Counted from the stretch's first letter, positions 1 to 12,323 are shown. The stretch: 30,466 bases of DNA from Apostichopus parvimensis (GCA_000934455.1 KN883389.1:148437-178902), one strand, 5' to 3'. Notes: generated by a model not told the origin, from the letters alone. A program made the numbers and translations.

Positions 1-613
1 AACTTTTTTTATATTTTATTATACTCCCTATACAGTAAACTATGAAATGCAACTAGACATCAGGATATTGAAGTGGTAATTTGCAAGTGATTGGAAAGTA
101 TTTGTGCATAGTGTGTGGAAACCATTTTGGACCCCAGGTTTATAGAAATACCCATGTACACAATCTGCTATAAAAGTGTAGCAGATCCATATCGATGTTC
201 CTTTACTCAAGATAATAATCAACATGATCACCCTGTGACATCATTTCACCAAACTTAAGCATCTGTCGACATAAGTTTTTTATGTTCAAATTGCAACTCA
301 TACCCATAGAAATTACTCTGCAGAGATTATGTCGTCCAGTTACAGAAGTTGTTGACAATTGACAACTCATAATCATGGACGTTAAATATGAATCTAAGAG
401 ACTGACTTCGGTCAGCTTGCGGCTTTGATTTAAGCCAATGAGGCTTCTTCGCGAGTTCCTGCTCGCAGGAGGATCTAAAATACATACATACAATACATAT
501 ACATACATTATCAGCTGCTTCAGAACTGGCGATCGGTTCCTTTCGTTTCCTGTTTATTGTAATTTTAACTGACTTTTGTTTTGTTTTTTTCCATTTTGTG
601 CTTCTGTCGACAG
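1..613 (+). other. rictor: 3' end of upstream intron (partial)
   Basis: Non-coding sequence running up to the splice acceptor at 611-613 (tgtcgacag). I looked for an exon encoding the extreme RICTOR N-terminus and its start codon and found none, so the first exon(s) should lie left of the window. The downstream exon needs one nucleotide from its upstream partner, so this intron is phase 1. The stretch holds a candidate retroposon tail at 395-512. Open frames on the - strand at 40-231 and 203-508 show no recognisable domain. Confidence 0.75.
395..512 (+). repeat. candidate retroposon 3' end with TACA microsatellite tail
   Basis: A moderately GC-rich segment with an imperfect inverted pair (GCGAG...CTCGC around 450-465) is followed by GGAGGATCTAAAA and then by short TACA/TACATA repeats up to about 512. 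A unique 3' segment ending in a simple-repeat tail is typical of some non-LTR retrotransposons and SINEs. No reverse transcriptase motif or target-site duplication was identified, so this is an inference from layout only. Confidence 0.3.
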
Positions 614-711
614 CTCCTGAAGATAACGTACGAGATATTTTAGTAACTTTGGTTCAAGATAAAAGCCCTAGCAAAGGCAAGAAGCTTGGTCACTTAAATA
701 ATTTCGTCAAG
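614..711 (+). CDS. rictor: RICTOR exon A (first exon in the window)
   Basis: This 98-nt coding exon begins after acceptor cgacag and ends before donor gtaaga. Read with one nucleotide from the missing upstream exon, it encodes a residue split across the junction, then PEDNVRDILVTLVQ and, at its end, KKLGHLNNFVK. The human RICTOR N-terminus has a matching segment, DNLREIL followed by KLGHLNNF, which is the strongest block here. RICTOR is the scaffold subunit of mTORC2, which phosphorylates AKT and PKC at the hydrophobic motif. This part precedes the N-terminal alpha-solenoid (RICTOR_N). An in-frame GTG just upstream is inside the intron and is not a start. The exon ends in phase 0. Confidence 0.9.
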
Positions 712-1724
712 GTAAGATGTCGTCTAAATATTTTAAAGTTTCGTCTTCTAAGTTTGATTTTCCAGGTTTATAAATTTGCCAGTTCTTACTACTACTAGTA
801 AGTACTGCACTACAGTATCGTTTATACACATGTCAGTGACTGCAATCAATGATTCAGTGATTATTATTATTTACAGACGGTAAAGATAATCTTTGGACCT
901 AACCAAAGAAGCAGTTATTCATATCGTTGTTTCATAAGTTAGTAATAAACTCTACTTTTAAGTCTACTTGCATATTGTGCTTTGAAAAAAAAAAATGCAT
1001 CAGAGTCAGAAATGAAATATGAGCCCTGTGCAAGTAGGTTAAAAATTGTGCACAGGTGCTGTATATGACTGTACTATACCCAATTACTTTTTTGATTTCT
1101 TAGTTAAAATTTAATACACAAAGTTTGTAACATTAATGTTCAGTTAGTTGATGTTTGACAACATGCATCATTAGCATTTGTATTTTATACGAGAACTTTG
1201 TATTCTTAGCTCAAGCAATCTGGACACTAAAGAATCTATGTACACGTTACAAAGATATTACAATGATAATCGTTTGAGGGTTGTGGTAGGCAGGAAACCC
1301 AGTGATTCCAGACCATGGGAAAAACAAAAAGTTCTCAAACTTGGAAAATTATGATTTTTCATAACCTTCTTTATGCCTCCTTCTCATCAAATATATATTT
1401 ATATCTAATATACCTGAAAGATTTTGTGAATTTGAAAACACTTACTTTACAATCAGACTAGATGTCATGGATTGAAGAAAATAACCTGTCTGAGATGTGA
1501 AAGGAGATAATTGAAACTCTTGCGGCCTAACTTGATATGTCTCGCTACGTAGGAGAGTTGAGAATTCATGTTGTTTTGCTATTTTCCCCAATTTTTGTGA
1601 CGTAGTTCGTATGCCTTTTTCGTCCAGTGTGAACTATTCTTAGATATTCTCCTTTCTTTTCAATTCAAGAAAATTAAATAACATGGATTCTTTTTTTGCC
1701 TTCTTCATTTCTGTCATTCTATAG
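712..1724 (+). other. rictor: RICTOR intron 1 (1,013 bp, phase 0)
   Basis: It runs from donor gtaaga to acceptor ctatag, which is preceded by a T-rich tract at 1689-1720. The sequence is AT-rich. I see no coding exon, RNA gene or clear repeat in it beyond short A-runs. Confidence 0.8.
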
Positions 1725-1786
1725 TTGGTGAACAGTATCACATGTACCAAAGATCTCTGCTACCCTGCACCGGAAATACTATGTTG
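1725..1786 (+). CDS. rictor: RICTOR exon B (short, diverged exon)
   Basis: This 62-nt exon lies between a pyrimidine-rich acceptor (ctatag) and a strong donor (gtgagt). It encodes LVNSITCTKDLCYPAPEILC, and its last two bases (TG) join the first T of the next exon to give a Cys. The joined reading continues CC-LRLSL, parallel to human IIIC-LRLAL. Length (21 residues against 22) and position match the human segment between LNNF and LRLAL. Identity inside the segment is low: the leading Leu, an Ile, a Lys, a Leu, a Glu and the terminal Cys. The exon was assigned by its phase fit at both ends, by its splice sites and by the lack of a better candidate in the following 14.5 kb. It is the least certain of the nine exons. 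Confidence 0.75.
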
Positions 1787-3406
1787 GTGAGTGAAATACT
1801 ATTCTTACTGCTTTCACATTGCAGACCGTATTATTGAATTTTAAACTGTATTTTAGGTCTTGCTCGGGCCAGACATTGACCAGATTTTCTGACTTTCTAA
1901 TCTTAACACCGGACCACATTTCCATAGTCGTCCAATGAATGGTAAAATAACAATTGAACGTGTAATTCTACATTAACAGGTGGGAGGAAATTAACTTTGA
2001 CATTTATATAAAAAAAATTATTTATGAAAAGTCAACACTCACGTTTGTGGGGAGCTGTAAAATTTCAGGATATTCTTATAAAAAAAAAGAGAGATATTTG
2101 GCATTGGGCTCTTTTTTTTCTAATTTTTGGTCAAAATCAGGGGGTCTTTGGTGCCACACAGGAAGTCCTGTTTGGCTATGTACAGTTCTTCCAAGGGGTG
2201 GCAAATTGGCCCTTCATCTTCTATTGTGCAATAGAATCTCTTGATGTCTTGAATTTGTGTTTAGAAAGAGTAATTACAGTACTTAAGTGTGAAGTACCTC
2301 TTTATATAACTGAACTGCAATCACTGTTTCGGAATATCGATCTCAAAAGCCATTTGAGTTGTTTTTTGTGAGAGCATTTACGGCCATTGTCACAGAATTC
2401 TACAATCTTATGTTAATGTTGTGAAGCTAAAAGAGGTTGAATGATCAGTACAGGTAAACAGACCGTTTATAATCAGGTCTAGTTTGTTCGAGGATCACAC
2501 ATTTTTGCAGCGATTTTGTTTTATGAACGTTTTGGTTTTCACCAGGGCCAGAGGACCACTGTGCATGTTTGTTACTTATTACTTAACCTACATTGTTTTG
2601 ACAAATGTTTTGCACAACAAACTCAAGTCAGTTTTTTTAAGTTCCATTTTGTAGGGAGACAGCAGTATATTTTGTTGAAAGGTTTGAATTATGTGATGTT
2701 TCCTAGAATATATTAGCAAATACAGTATGAGAATAGAACTTATTGCAAAACTTTTCCTGGACTTTTTGTCTAGGATTTTGCATGCACTAGAGACGTTTTA
2801 GTGAGCCTACCCAGTGAAGGGCTTGTTTTGTCACGTTGTGTACAGTAGTACCCATGTCCTGCAAATTCTGTGACTATAGTAGTAACAGGTTAACTTTCAA
2901 TAATACTGCACCTTGAAATAATTCAGCAAATTGTTCTGACATCAAAACATGATGAAACCATGGAGGAATAAGTTAAAGATTTCCAGGACCTATCAATATT
3001 TTTATCTGGCCGCTTTAATTTTTTCAAATTTAAAATCTCTTGAGTTTGGTTTCATATCAGGGAAAGACAGGAGGGGGGGGGGAGGGCTTTGTTTTGTTCT
3101 ACTCTGTTGCTGGGTACAGTAGCTGTTCCTAACACTATTTTTGCCCCACTCAACTAAATGCTTGGCCTGAACATTCAAAGCAAGGAATCTATACAGTGTT
3201 GCTTTTAAGCATTTAATTACTGTATTAATTTTGGACTTGTGTATCCTTTCTTTCATAAATGAGACCTATTAAAACACTTTGAAACATTGGCGGATTTCAA
3301 TGCAAACTGAAGTTTGATGTTGATGGTTATACAATGCATGCATGTATTGCCATGTATATGTCTGGCTTGCTGGGCCGGTACAATGACATGTGGGTACTGT
3401 GGAAAT

Positions 3407-3448
3407 GTGAAGTCAACAATGTGAGGTCAACAATGTGAGGTCCACAAA
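3407..3448 (+). repeat. 14-bp tandem triplicate
   Basis: Three adjacent copies of a unit close to GTGAGGTCAACAAT begin at 3407, 3421 and 3435, with one substitution in the first and two changes near the end of the third. The unit contains AGGTCA, the half-site that also recurs in the 149-bp satellite of this intron. Confidence 0.8.
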
Positions 3449-4117
3449 TAATACAAAATTTTGGTTCAAATTGACTTGTTTGATTATTGGATGGGATATA
3501 TATAAACAAGAAGGAAAAAGGATGGTGCCAAACTCTCTGGTTTTTGTAGCCTCTTGCAGCTCAGTGTTTTTGAAGATGTTTGTTTGTGCCAAGTATAATC
3601 TGCATTTGTAATGCTCAACATGCCCTTGATATGCTGAATATAGGGCAAGGGTAGTCTAGTAGATATGTACGAGGTTAAAGTTCAACTTGTATTATAAGTT
3701 AGTCAAGTGGGTGGTACAGAAGCCTACTGGCTGAGAATTTAGTCATTTGAGTACAAGAACTCATGAATTGCCAAGTTGCAATCTTTCTAGCCAAATGTTA
3801 TGTACTAATAGTTCCATGTTGTGCATGCACACAGTGTGTGACTTTCTCGTTGAACAGTCTGAATAAATCTGTGTTCGGGATATGATGGACCATGACTCAG
3901 CAACGTTTCATTCATACAAGAAGTACTGGAGGCCTTTTATTAAAAAAAAAAAATTAAAAAAAGAAAACAGTATTATAACATACATTTTCAGTGCAAGGTT
4001 GAAGTGTAATAAGTTCCTTATAGGCATAATGGTATGTGAAAGTTAAAGTAAGTTATCGTATGCTACTGTAGGTAGATGTCAGTACATACAGTACAGTATG
4101 TTGATATATGGAAGGAA

Positions 4118-4135
4118 GGGGGTGGGGGAGGGGGG
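4118..4135 (+). repeat. G-rich tract, possible G-quadruplex
   Basis: Three G runs of five, five and six are separated by single bases (T at 4123, A at 4129). Three long runs can fold as a G-quadruplex if one run is shared, or with the nearby GG. A complementary C-rich tract (CCCCCACCCCCCACCCCC) lies 530 bp downstream at about 4662-4682. Confidence 0.5.
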
Positions 4136-4661
4136 TGCCATTGCCTGCTCATACCCAGAACCAGTACTTTCCTCTCTTTTGTTTGAATGGCAGAGTTGAG
4201 CGTCCAAAAGGATTGGTATGCATTCTTCGTCATCCATAACTGACTCTGCTTTCAGAAACGAAGTTATTACAGTGCTGAATTTATGAGATCTTCAATCTTT
4301 TGGCTTAGATTTTTGGATAAATCCAGTTTCTTCTTGCCTGATTGATTTATTTGAGGACTGTTCAAAGCTTTAACCATTTGATATCAGTTTGGAAGTTTTG
4401 GATATTATTCAGAAGGTTAAGTTGTGGTAGTTTACTTTTTAAATAACTTACTCCATGTATAGACAATTCAGTCCCTCATTAGTATTCTGCACCCCGTGGC
4501 TCTCCTCTCAGACTCAAATCTTTGGAAGTATATACTTTGCAGTAGCACCCATTTATACAGACATACTGTACTGTGTAAATTTCAAGCATTGTAAATAGGA
4601 TGCATGCATCATTCAATGGTTTACAGACTATTACTAAACAGCACTGTTGTGACAAGTGACA

Positions 4662-4684
4662 GCCCCCACCCCCCACCCCCTCCC
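4662..4684 (+). repeat. C-rich tract (G-rich on - strand)
   Basis: Runs of C separated by single A or T bases, giving four G runs on the - strand. It could fold as a G-quadruplex on that strand or an i-motif on this one. Confidence 0.5.
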
Positions 4685-6960
4685 AAGAAAAAACTAATAA
4701 TAACTTAGTAATAAACAGCTTGCAATGGAAGCATGCTTTACAGTCCTGTAGTTGCCATATATACAGTATCAGGAGGTAATCAATGGAAATTTAATTTTTT
4801 TTAAAGTTTAGTGGACATCAGCAAACAAACCCAGACAACTGCTTAAAACCAATATGCAATGCTTGTGGACATGCAGTTTGGTTTCAAAAAGTCTTAACGT
4901 ATTTTTTTTCCCCCTTCTGGTTGTTGTTAAGATTTTGGGATAACTTTAAAGGTTATTACCAGCAAGATATTTACATGGAATCACATGGAATTACATTATT
5001 AGCTCAAAGCCCAGCACACTTACTTTGATTAAGTGACGTATTTCGAACGAGTGCACAAACTTACAGTACCGTTACCATACAGTATCTGTTTATCAAATGA
5101 GCGTTTAATTACATTGTCCTGTTTCAGCAGGCTGACTGTAGAATCGGGTAAAAGGTTGACAATTGACAACAACTTGTTTGTCAACCACTTCTAACCCTTC
5201 AAACCGGAATGCAAATTACCAACTTGACAAAAAGTACAGGAACAAAATTGAAATTGATCCAGATTTTGTTACCAAGGAATTTGCAATTCAATCAGCTATC
5301 TGACTGATTTCATGCTGTTTACTGCCAAATATCTCTGACATACTTATCAATTATCAGTGTCAGCATAGGAAGTACTGTACCATACAGAAATAGCCCACTG
5401 TGTTGTACAAGTACATTGTATAAACATGCACTAGTGCTGCTCCTAAATAGTACCTCTGTGGACATTTTGATTGTGCACGCTGTTATTTACAGTATTTAGT
5501 AAGAGCTGCAACCCTTTGATATTTGGTTCAAGGGGCACCACAAGGCTGTGTTTGTGAAAGAAGTTTGTTAAAAAAATCGTAATATAAATATATAGTGAAA
5601 TGATCTAAAATCACCCCATAATAATTTTATAGAAAAAATGAATATTTTTACCAAATATTACAAATATTTTTTAAGCAACATAGATGAATTTATTCCCAGA
5701 CTTGGACAGTGGATTTTTTTCTAACATAAATATTGTCAGTACTTCCCAGGCATGTATATCTTTTGTTTTATGTTACACTTAATGAAACCAGTAGAAAAAT
5801 GTTAATGATTGTGTTTTGAGAATGGGCTTGAATTTGTGTAAATTCTATTTGATGGAGTGTTTAATTACTACTGTCGTATTTTTGTTGTTTTGTACTGAAT
5901 GTTGTACGGTACGGATGAGCTACAGTACTGTCCTCCTTTATGTTCAAAATGTATTCGAGCAGACTTGAAGCACTCGTCGTCGTCGGTGACGTTCAAATTT
6001 GTTCAAACCTCTCTCAAGAACTTTCTGTCATTATGCCAGAAATGCCAAGGATTTGAGTCACATTGGTCGAGAATCCAATAATAAGCATCTTCCACAGACT
6101 AACATGCATACATACATACAGAAGGGTAACATCTTGTGAAATGCCGCAGTGTTGCTGGCACGAAGAGTTATGCGAGTCTTACCTTTGTTGTCGTAGCTAA
6201 TAAAAGTACGGAGCATTCATCAGGCATGATGCTGTTATGATAGAGGCTTAATATCAATTCGAACAGATACGGTGAAGAAGGCACATGATCGACCATGTGC
6301 ATTAAATTCTGTTGTCATTATGGCGCATATGATGACATCGCTGGTTATGGCTTTTGTCAGTTGCCACTTCATACCGTATGCAGATGACATTAGCCTACGT
6401 GCAGCATTGCCCTCTGCTGCACAAACACTTCTAATGACTAAAATCTGTTTAAATAAACATTCATGTTTTATGTTTAATTGTCTTAAAGATTAAAGGATTT
6501 AAAGTCATATTGTTAAAAAAAAAATCAGGCGTGATGGAAATCTTTCCCTTCAGGAAAAGATACTGTATACTATATGAAATTTTCAGAACAAACATATAAT
6601 TGTGTCGGTTACGAGAAAGGTAACAACATTCGAGTAAATACAACTGTATATCGCAATATAAGCACAGATCTCCATCTCTCTCCCTACAGTACCTCCCTCC
6701 TAATTTGAAAAGTCAAGAAAAGCTCAACAAAAATTGGCTCTCTGTCTCATTGTGTCAGTTGAAATTATAACTTTTTCCACATATATATATATATATTTGA
6801 TATCATATCCATCATCCTGTGAGTTATATCATTCTTGACCTGGATCACACTTGACAAATACATGTAATGCATATATCTGTTGAAGACCTCTTGGCATATA
6901 TATACTGCATTATGTACAGTACATGTTTCCTTGACTGCAGGTTTGTCTGTTTATATTGTT

Positions 6961-7125
6961 CGTTAGCGCTTTGTTGATACAGAGAGTTCGGTCCGGGGAT
7001 TACTCTCTTACCGGCGGCGGCGCGCAGCCAGCACATTGAGCTCTGCATTCCTTCTTCCAGTGTGACCTAATTACCGCCCACCAATCCGGAAACTACTTCA
7101 TTCGAGGACTGTGACGACGCGATTG
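6961..7125 (-). promoter_or_regulatory. CpG-dense island with promoter-like motifs in intron 2
   Basis: About 15 CpG dinucleotides fall in 165 bp, in an intron that is otherwise CpG-poor by eye; the core is CCGGCGGCGGCGCGC at 7011-7025. Read on the - strand, an ETS-like TTCCGG, an inverted CCAAT box (ATTGG, 7081-7085) and a GC box (GGGCGG) come first. They are followed within about 60 bp by an ATG (7046-7048) and a short open segment encoding MQSSMCWLRAAAG, ending at a GTAAGAG donor-like site. This resembles a compact promoter with a first exon of an antisense or alternative transcript. It may equally be an enhancer or a chance cluster; no downstream exon was identified. Confidence 0.3.
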
Positions 7126-8049
7126 ATTTTTTTTTTTTGGCACGACAAATAAAAAGACTCGAGTATATTGAGTAATGTTCGTAACCCTGGGCGGCATCTT
7201 CTAACTCTGGGACTATCTCCGCTCACCTGTTCAGTTGCACTGCGAGATGACAGTGCTGTGAAGTAAAGTGCAGCACTGTAGGATGACTTTGATTCCTGAC
7301 CTTTAGATTTGAGTCGGTTTTGACGTCGTGAACAAATACCAGCTACCGTGCTGTATGCATTTATCATAAATAACCGTTGTACAAATAGTAAATGTAATTA
7401 GTTACTGTACCTTTGCCCTATGAAAGTATAATTAATAAGAAGTTTATGTGCAATGTTAATAGTTTCTAATAATAAACACTAAATGGGAACAAGAAGAGTT
7501 AGTATGTACTTTAATACTGTACGGTAGTACATGTGTGTTTTAAATGTACCAACTACGAAGAACAGTAGACAGTCCAGGCTCCACACGTTTGGGCTACAGT
7601 ATATATGATTTCTATTGTGAATACATTTATCACAGTATATCTGTATTATAAAGAAACATTAAAAGGATCATGTGTGATGTCCATGTACTGTATTCTCCCC
7701 CTCCCCCCACCTCCTATATCCCATAACAATCAATTAGGTGGTGAACAGCAAATAAGATAAAACATTTTTAACCACCATCTATCAAATTTGATTGAAGGTC
7801 TGTTGTGATTTGAATTGTATTAGCACTACCGTATACATATCAGTGTGTACATGATCAGTGCAGTACATTATTTGCTTAAAAACAACCGTATTCTATTTGA
7901 AACTACCAATTTTCAAGGATCCTCAGGGAAATTATGAAAGTTATTAATTTATATAATTAATCAGCAAGTACATTAAGGAATGTTGCTACTTTGGAACAAC
8001 ATTTAGCATTGACCCTGGTAACTTAAATTTACTTTGCTCCTTCATTTAA

Positions 8050-8300
8050 TACCTGTCTCTAAACTACATCTGCAATTTCCCATATCTACCTAATCTCACA
8101 TGACTGGAGACAATTTAGCATTGTGTCCCCCCTATCCTTACTTCCAGGACTCACGTTACCCTCCTTCTGAGATCTGCCATTCAGAAGTGAAGCTACTGTA
8201 CGTCTTCCATCCCATCGTGTCTATCCCTCTCGTACACTTTGGTGTTCTTCTTTTGGCTTTTCTATCGTCTCGAACCGATTCTCTGTCACCTTTACAGAGC
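8050..8300 (+). repeat. dispersed repeat family, diverged copy 1
   Basis: The segment begins with TACCTGTCTC and continues with a C/T-rich stretch including CTACCTAATCTCACATGACTGG and then GCATTGTGTCCCCCCTA. The order and spacing parallel the clearer copies at 15498 and 20937. It ends near a TTTCTATCGTCTC block that corresponds to TTTCTATTTCG and TTTCTATCATTTC in the other copies. Divergence is high and the boundaries are approximate. Confidence 0.45.
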
Positions 8301-10738
8301 AATGTGTAACGTATCCTTTTCGTTTTCCTTGCTTTTTCATGCGTGATATTTCTACCCTAGTGTCACATCTGTAATAGGTAACTCATTGTGTACAGAAGGT
8401 ATCGGTTCTGCGATACCTCCGTACGTTGTTGTTACGTACTGGCCTTGTTGCTCGGTGAGTTTTTTTTTCCTTCAGGTTTGCACCTGAATAAAATACTTGA
8501 GCTGGATTATCCCCTACCATATATCATGTCAATGATAAATGTCAATAATATTTAGCAACTTTTCAAATTTGCTTTGGACATGTTGTTTCTACATGTAACA
8601 TAAAAATGTCTTGGCAACAACATTTTAGTACCCAAAACGAAATGTCAATATTTTAAAATAAGTCCATTCGGTGAAAACAACCCAGTGCGCCAATCTCACT
8701 GTACGGTCCTGTGGTTGTCTCAGTCGTAATCTTGTTTTGAACGAAAATCTGCTTTTGGTCAAATTGGTGCTAATTATAATTCAAGTTAAGGAACCAAAGA
8801 AGTTTGACCCCCAAAAGGGTATAATCTTCCCTCCCCTCACCTTTGTTAAGTGTTTGTACAGTACAGTCCATAAATTGGTGATTATGTGTAACTGGTATCA
8901 ACAATAGTGTACTATCATTAATTAATCCATTCCATTCTGCCTTCATTGGTACTAATGGTATACTGTATTGAGCTACTGTACAGTAGTACTGTGCTATACA
9001 CTTTGTTATAGTAATTTACCATTAACAATATATTGAGTCCAGCACTGTTACAACTTACACAACAGACAGAGACTGAGGCTCTGACCTAATATTTTTTGGA
9101 GAAAAGAGCAGCTTGATTTGTTCTTGTTTGTTTGTAAGTAGAAGTTTTTTGTATGGAATGAAAATTTAATAACTTCCTGCTTAGAAGGATTTGAAATTCC
9201 ACAAGTTTGCAGAATGTTGCATATTTATTGAATAATAGACATTTTTTTGGTGTTATAGTGGTTTGCCTTGCTTTGCTTTTTGCCTTACAATCGCCTCACT
9301 ATGACGAGGCACTATATTAACAAATATGAGAAGTATTTATACGCTTTCGCAAACTTCTTTAAAAATTTGTTTACAAATGGTTACGTCATTGCTGTACTGT
9401 ACGTGTCTGGTAATTTTAAATCTTTGGACTCGTCTTCAGTTTTCACCTTCAGAAGTTCTTTATATAATCAAAAATATATAGGCAGCCCAAATTATCCCAT
9501 TTTCATCAAGTTTCAGTTGGCCTTAGAACCAAGCCAGATAACAAACTTTCTTTGCACGCAAGGAGGTTTGACTCACTGTGCCTTATTATAGTCATCACAC
9601 ACAGACTGCAACAAAAAAACTCACTAAGTCAAAGAATCCAACTCACTGTACTGTTGAAATAACCATGTACTGTACTGTACAGCAGTAGCAGGGCACAGCA
9701 CACAACAGTATCTTACGTAGCCAGCTCATTCATTGAAATGTAGAATTTGATTTCAACCAAATTTGAGGAAGCAGTGAGCAAATAAACCCATCTGAAATGC
9801 ATTAGGAAAACAAATAGAGTGAATCAGTAATTGTGCCCTACTGTACACAGTACAGGTAAGTGTGAACGTGACCTGGGTCACCGTACCAGCGGAATTTAGT
9901 CGCACGGAAGGAGGTCATTCGAGTGAAATTACAAATTCTCTCTGCTGGTGATTATTGTTGTTGTTTTTGCTTTGACAGTGACCTTGCTTATTTTGTGACT
10001 TCAAGGCTTTCAAGAATTTAATGAAAATATTTGTAAAATTTTGTTTCTACAGTTTAAGGATTGAAAAATAATAATTGCTCACCCTCTCCTTTAGGACAAA
10101 CTTTTTTCTTACTGAGTGATATTGTCTCCTTGTTTGGTTATCCCACTTATTGCATGGTTCTTGCCAAATAATCTCATCTGACCTTCATTTTTGTTCCACT
10201 TGAAGTCTAATTCCTATATTGTGCCACAGTATTTGAATGTTTATATTACTGCTTTTGACTCAAATGAATGTGTTAGAAATTCATATTCAAACTCAAAATT
10301 TCTAGCTATTTTACGAATCCTACAGAATGGTATGCGAAATGAAGGTTGCTAATGCATGAATCAAATTTTTAAAAAGGCAGCCTCACTAATACTGACGAGT
10401 GCTTTGTGAAATGATACTGTTCACCAACTTCACCTATAATCATTTCACTATGGAGACATATCTACCAGTAAACATGTTTACTGTAGCCTTTAAAAAAAAT
10501 AACAAAAAGGAAAATAATAATAATTATAATAATAAAAAAAAATCAATTTATCAATGCTATGTTCATTTTACTTTATTCTGATCTTTGTTCACTTAATTTA
10601 GACAGGGGCCCTATATATTGTTGGTATTCCCTCGCCCCTCCCCTCCATCCCCGCATTTAAAGTGACCAGTTTATTTTTCCTTCAGTTTGTGTCTCAACTT
10701 TTCTTAAAGGTATACTTGTACAATAGGTATCCTACCTA

Positions 10739-10774
10739 GCACCTACTGTAGCACCTACTGTAGCACCTACTGTA
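10739..10774 (+). repeat. 12-bp tandem repeat, three perfect copies
   Basis: The unit GCACCTACTGTA is repeated three times without error. It contains TACTGTA, the short motif that is overabundant across the whole window. Confidence 0.95.
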
Positions 10775-11490
10775 ATTTGACACCACTCAGCAATCACACT
10801 GTCAGAAGTTTATAAGAAACACATTTTTGAGCCCTTTTTTCATATCATGCTAACACATAATTTTTTTTTTTCCAATAATTTTGTCAAATCTAAAACCGTC
10901 GAACTTGCCTAAATAAGAAATAAATATAAAAATTCATAATTTTCATTGTCATTCCTAAGAAATTTAATCATATTATTCAAAAGTCTACACTACTCATTCA
11001 AAGAGACATTTTAGTAGTGTATTTCTCAAGTCCAGTCCAACCGCTTATAATATTTTGGTCATGAATTTCATAAACAAGTCACCAACCAAAATTTTTTGCC
11101 AGAAAAAACACTCCGAGCGGATGAATGTTTCGTGAAGATTATTAAAGTGAGCTGTGACGTCAAGCCAGGGACACCTTTGTTTAGTATATACATATACTCC
11201 GTCGCTGTAAATTTCACTGCAGGGTGATTCCTTAATGTACCATCATTGCTTGACATTGAAGTCTTTAACCATTTAGTTCTGCATTCCCATGTGAAAAGCA
11301 CAGAGGTATAAAAAAAACTCGCTGTGTGGTTTGGAATATTTTCCCCCTTTCCTTTCGTCACTAAAGGTTACTTTTTAATGAAACGGGGAAAATCTTATGA
11401 GTTGCAAAACATCGGAAGGAAATATGGAGTAGAATTGGGCTGCTTGCGTAAGTGAGATGAAATTTGATAGAGTCGTCGTGTGATATATTT

Positions 11491-11520
11491 TGTTGTGTGT
11501 GTGCGTGCGTGCGTGTGTTG
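11491..11520 (+). repeat. GT/GC dinucleotide microsatellite
   Basis: A 30-bp run built from TGTG and GCGT units, able in principle to form left-handed (Z) DNA. It has no coding or splice role that I can see. Confidence 0.85.
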
Positions 11521-12323
11521 CAGAAGTCTACACAAAATTGAGTTTGACGAAAATCTGCACAGATAATTTTCGATTCAAATATATCATGTTGCACAAGAAA
11601 GTTATAGCAAGGTTCTGCATAAAATGCATATTTTAGCACTAGGAGGGGGGGGGGGGTTTGGCTTTAATGCTAACTTCAGTTCGTTAGGTGATTTTACTGT
11701 TAAACAGATTTTTTCGGGGGGTAATCTTGGGTGAATACTTTTATGGCATTTCTCAGTTTGGTTACATAGATAATAGATTCGTCCATCGCTGTCTTTTTTT
11801 AAATTACATACTTATAAAACTGTATAAACTATACAGTAATTGTATATGACTGAAGCTCTTTCAAAGAGTGCTAATATTTAACTGTATTAAAACTATAATG
11901 GTCCACATACAAAGACGCATAATCATTTATATATATCCTCCTTCTTTGCTTGTCAAATCTGAACTGGACGGGAAAATAGAATAATAAATAAAAGAGTTGA
12001 CTGTGAGATCTAGATTCGCAGGAATAGTCTATAACATCATGGATGTGTTTTTTGTCTTTTACTCTTGACTTTTTACCTGAGTCTATATCCGTCAGTTTGA
12101 TCACCGTTATTTCCATGAAATATTCATTTCTCGCCCGATTGGCGAGTGGTGAGGTGAATACTTGAATCTACTACTGAGGTGATCCGATACGATATTGACA
12201 CGTTCTTTCAAGGGAAAAGGAATATTTTGACAATATTTTAAAACTCGCAGGGAGAACGTGTGAAAATTGGGTAATTATAAATGGAAGCCATACTGAAAGT
12301 TCATATTGCTTTCCTCTTTATTT

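Noticed and set aside
2024-2371. Open frame of 115 codons in intron 2 with an overlapping 65-codon frame
   Set aside because: It begins in AT-rich sequence, shows no domain, has no splice or promoter context, and has the Phe/Leu-rich make-up of translated T-rich DNA.
6272-6493. Open frame containing YADDIS, which resembles the catalytic YxDD box of reverse transcriptases
   Set aside because: None of the other reverse transcriptase blocks is present upstream or downstream, the frame is only 73 codons, and the motif is short enough to arise by chance.
8262-8290. GGTTCGAGAC on the - strand, like a tRNA B box
   Set aside because: No A box or cloverleaf-compatible arms were found at the required distance. 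It lies inside a diverged repeat copy.
9268-9591. Open frame of 107 codons in intron 2
   Set aside because: No recognisable domain, and composition reflects AT-rich DNA. It is of a length expected by chance in a 30-kb AT-rich window.
10434-10466. Sequence reading FHYGD, considered as the missing RICTOR segment (human GFHYED)
   Set aside because: A stop codon lies immediately upstream in that frame with no acceptor between, and exon B at 1725 fits both phases.
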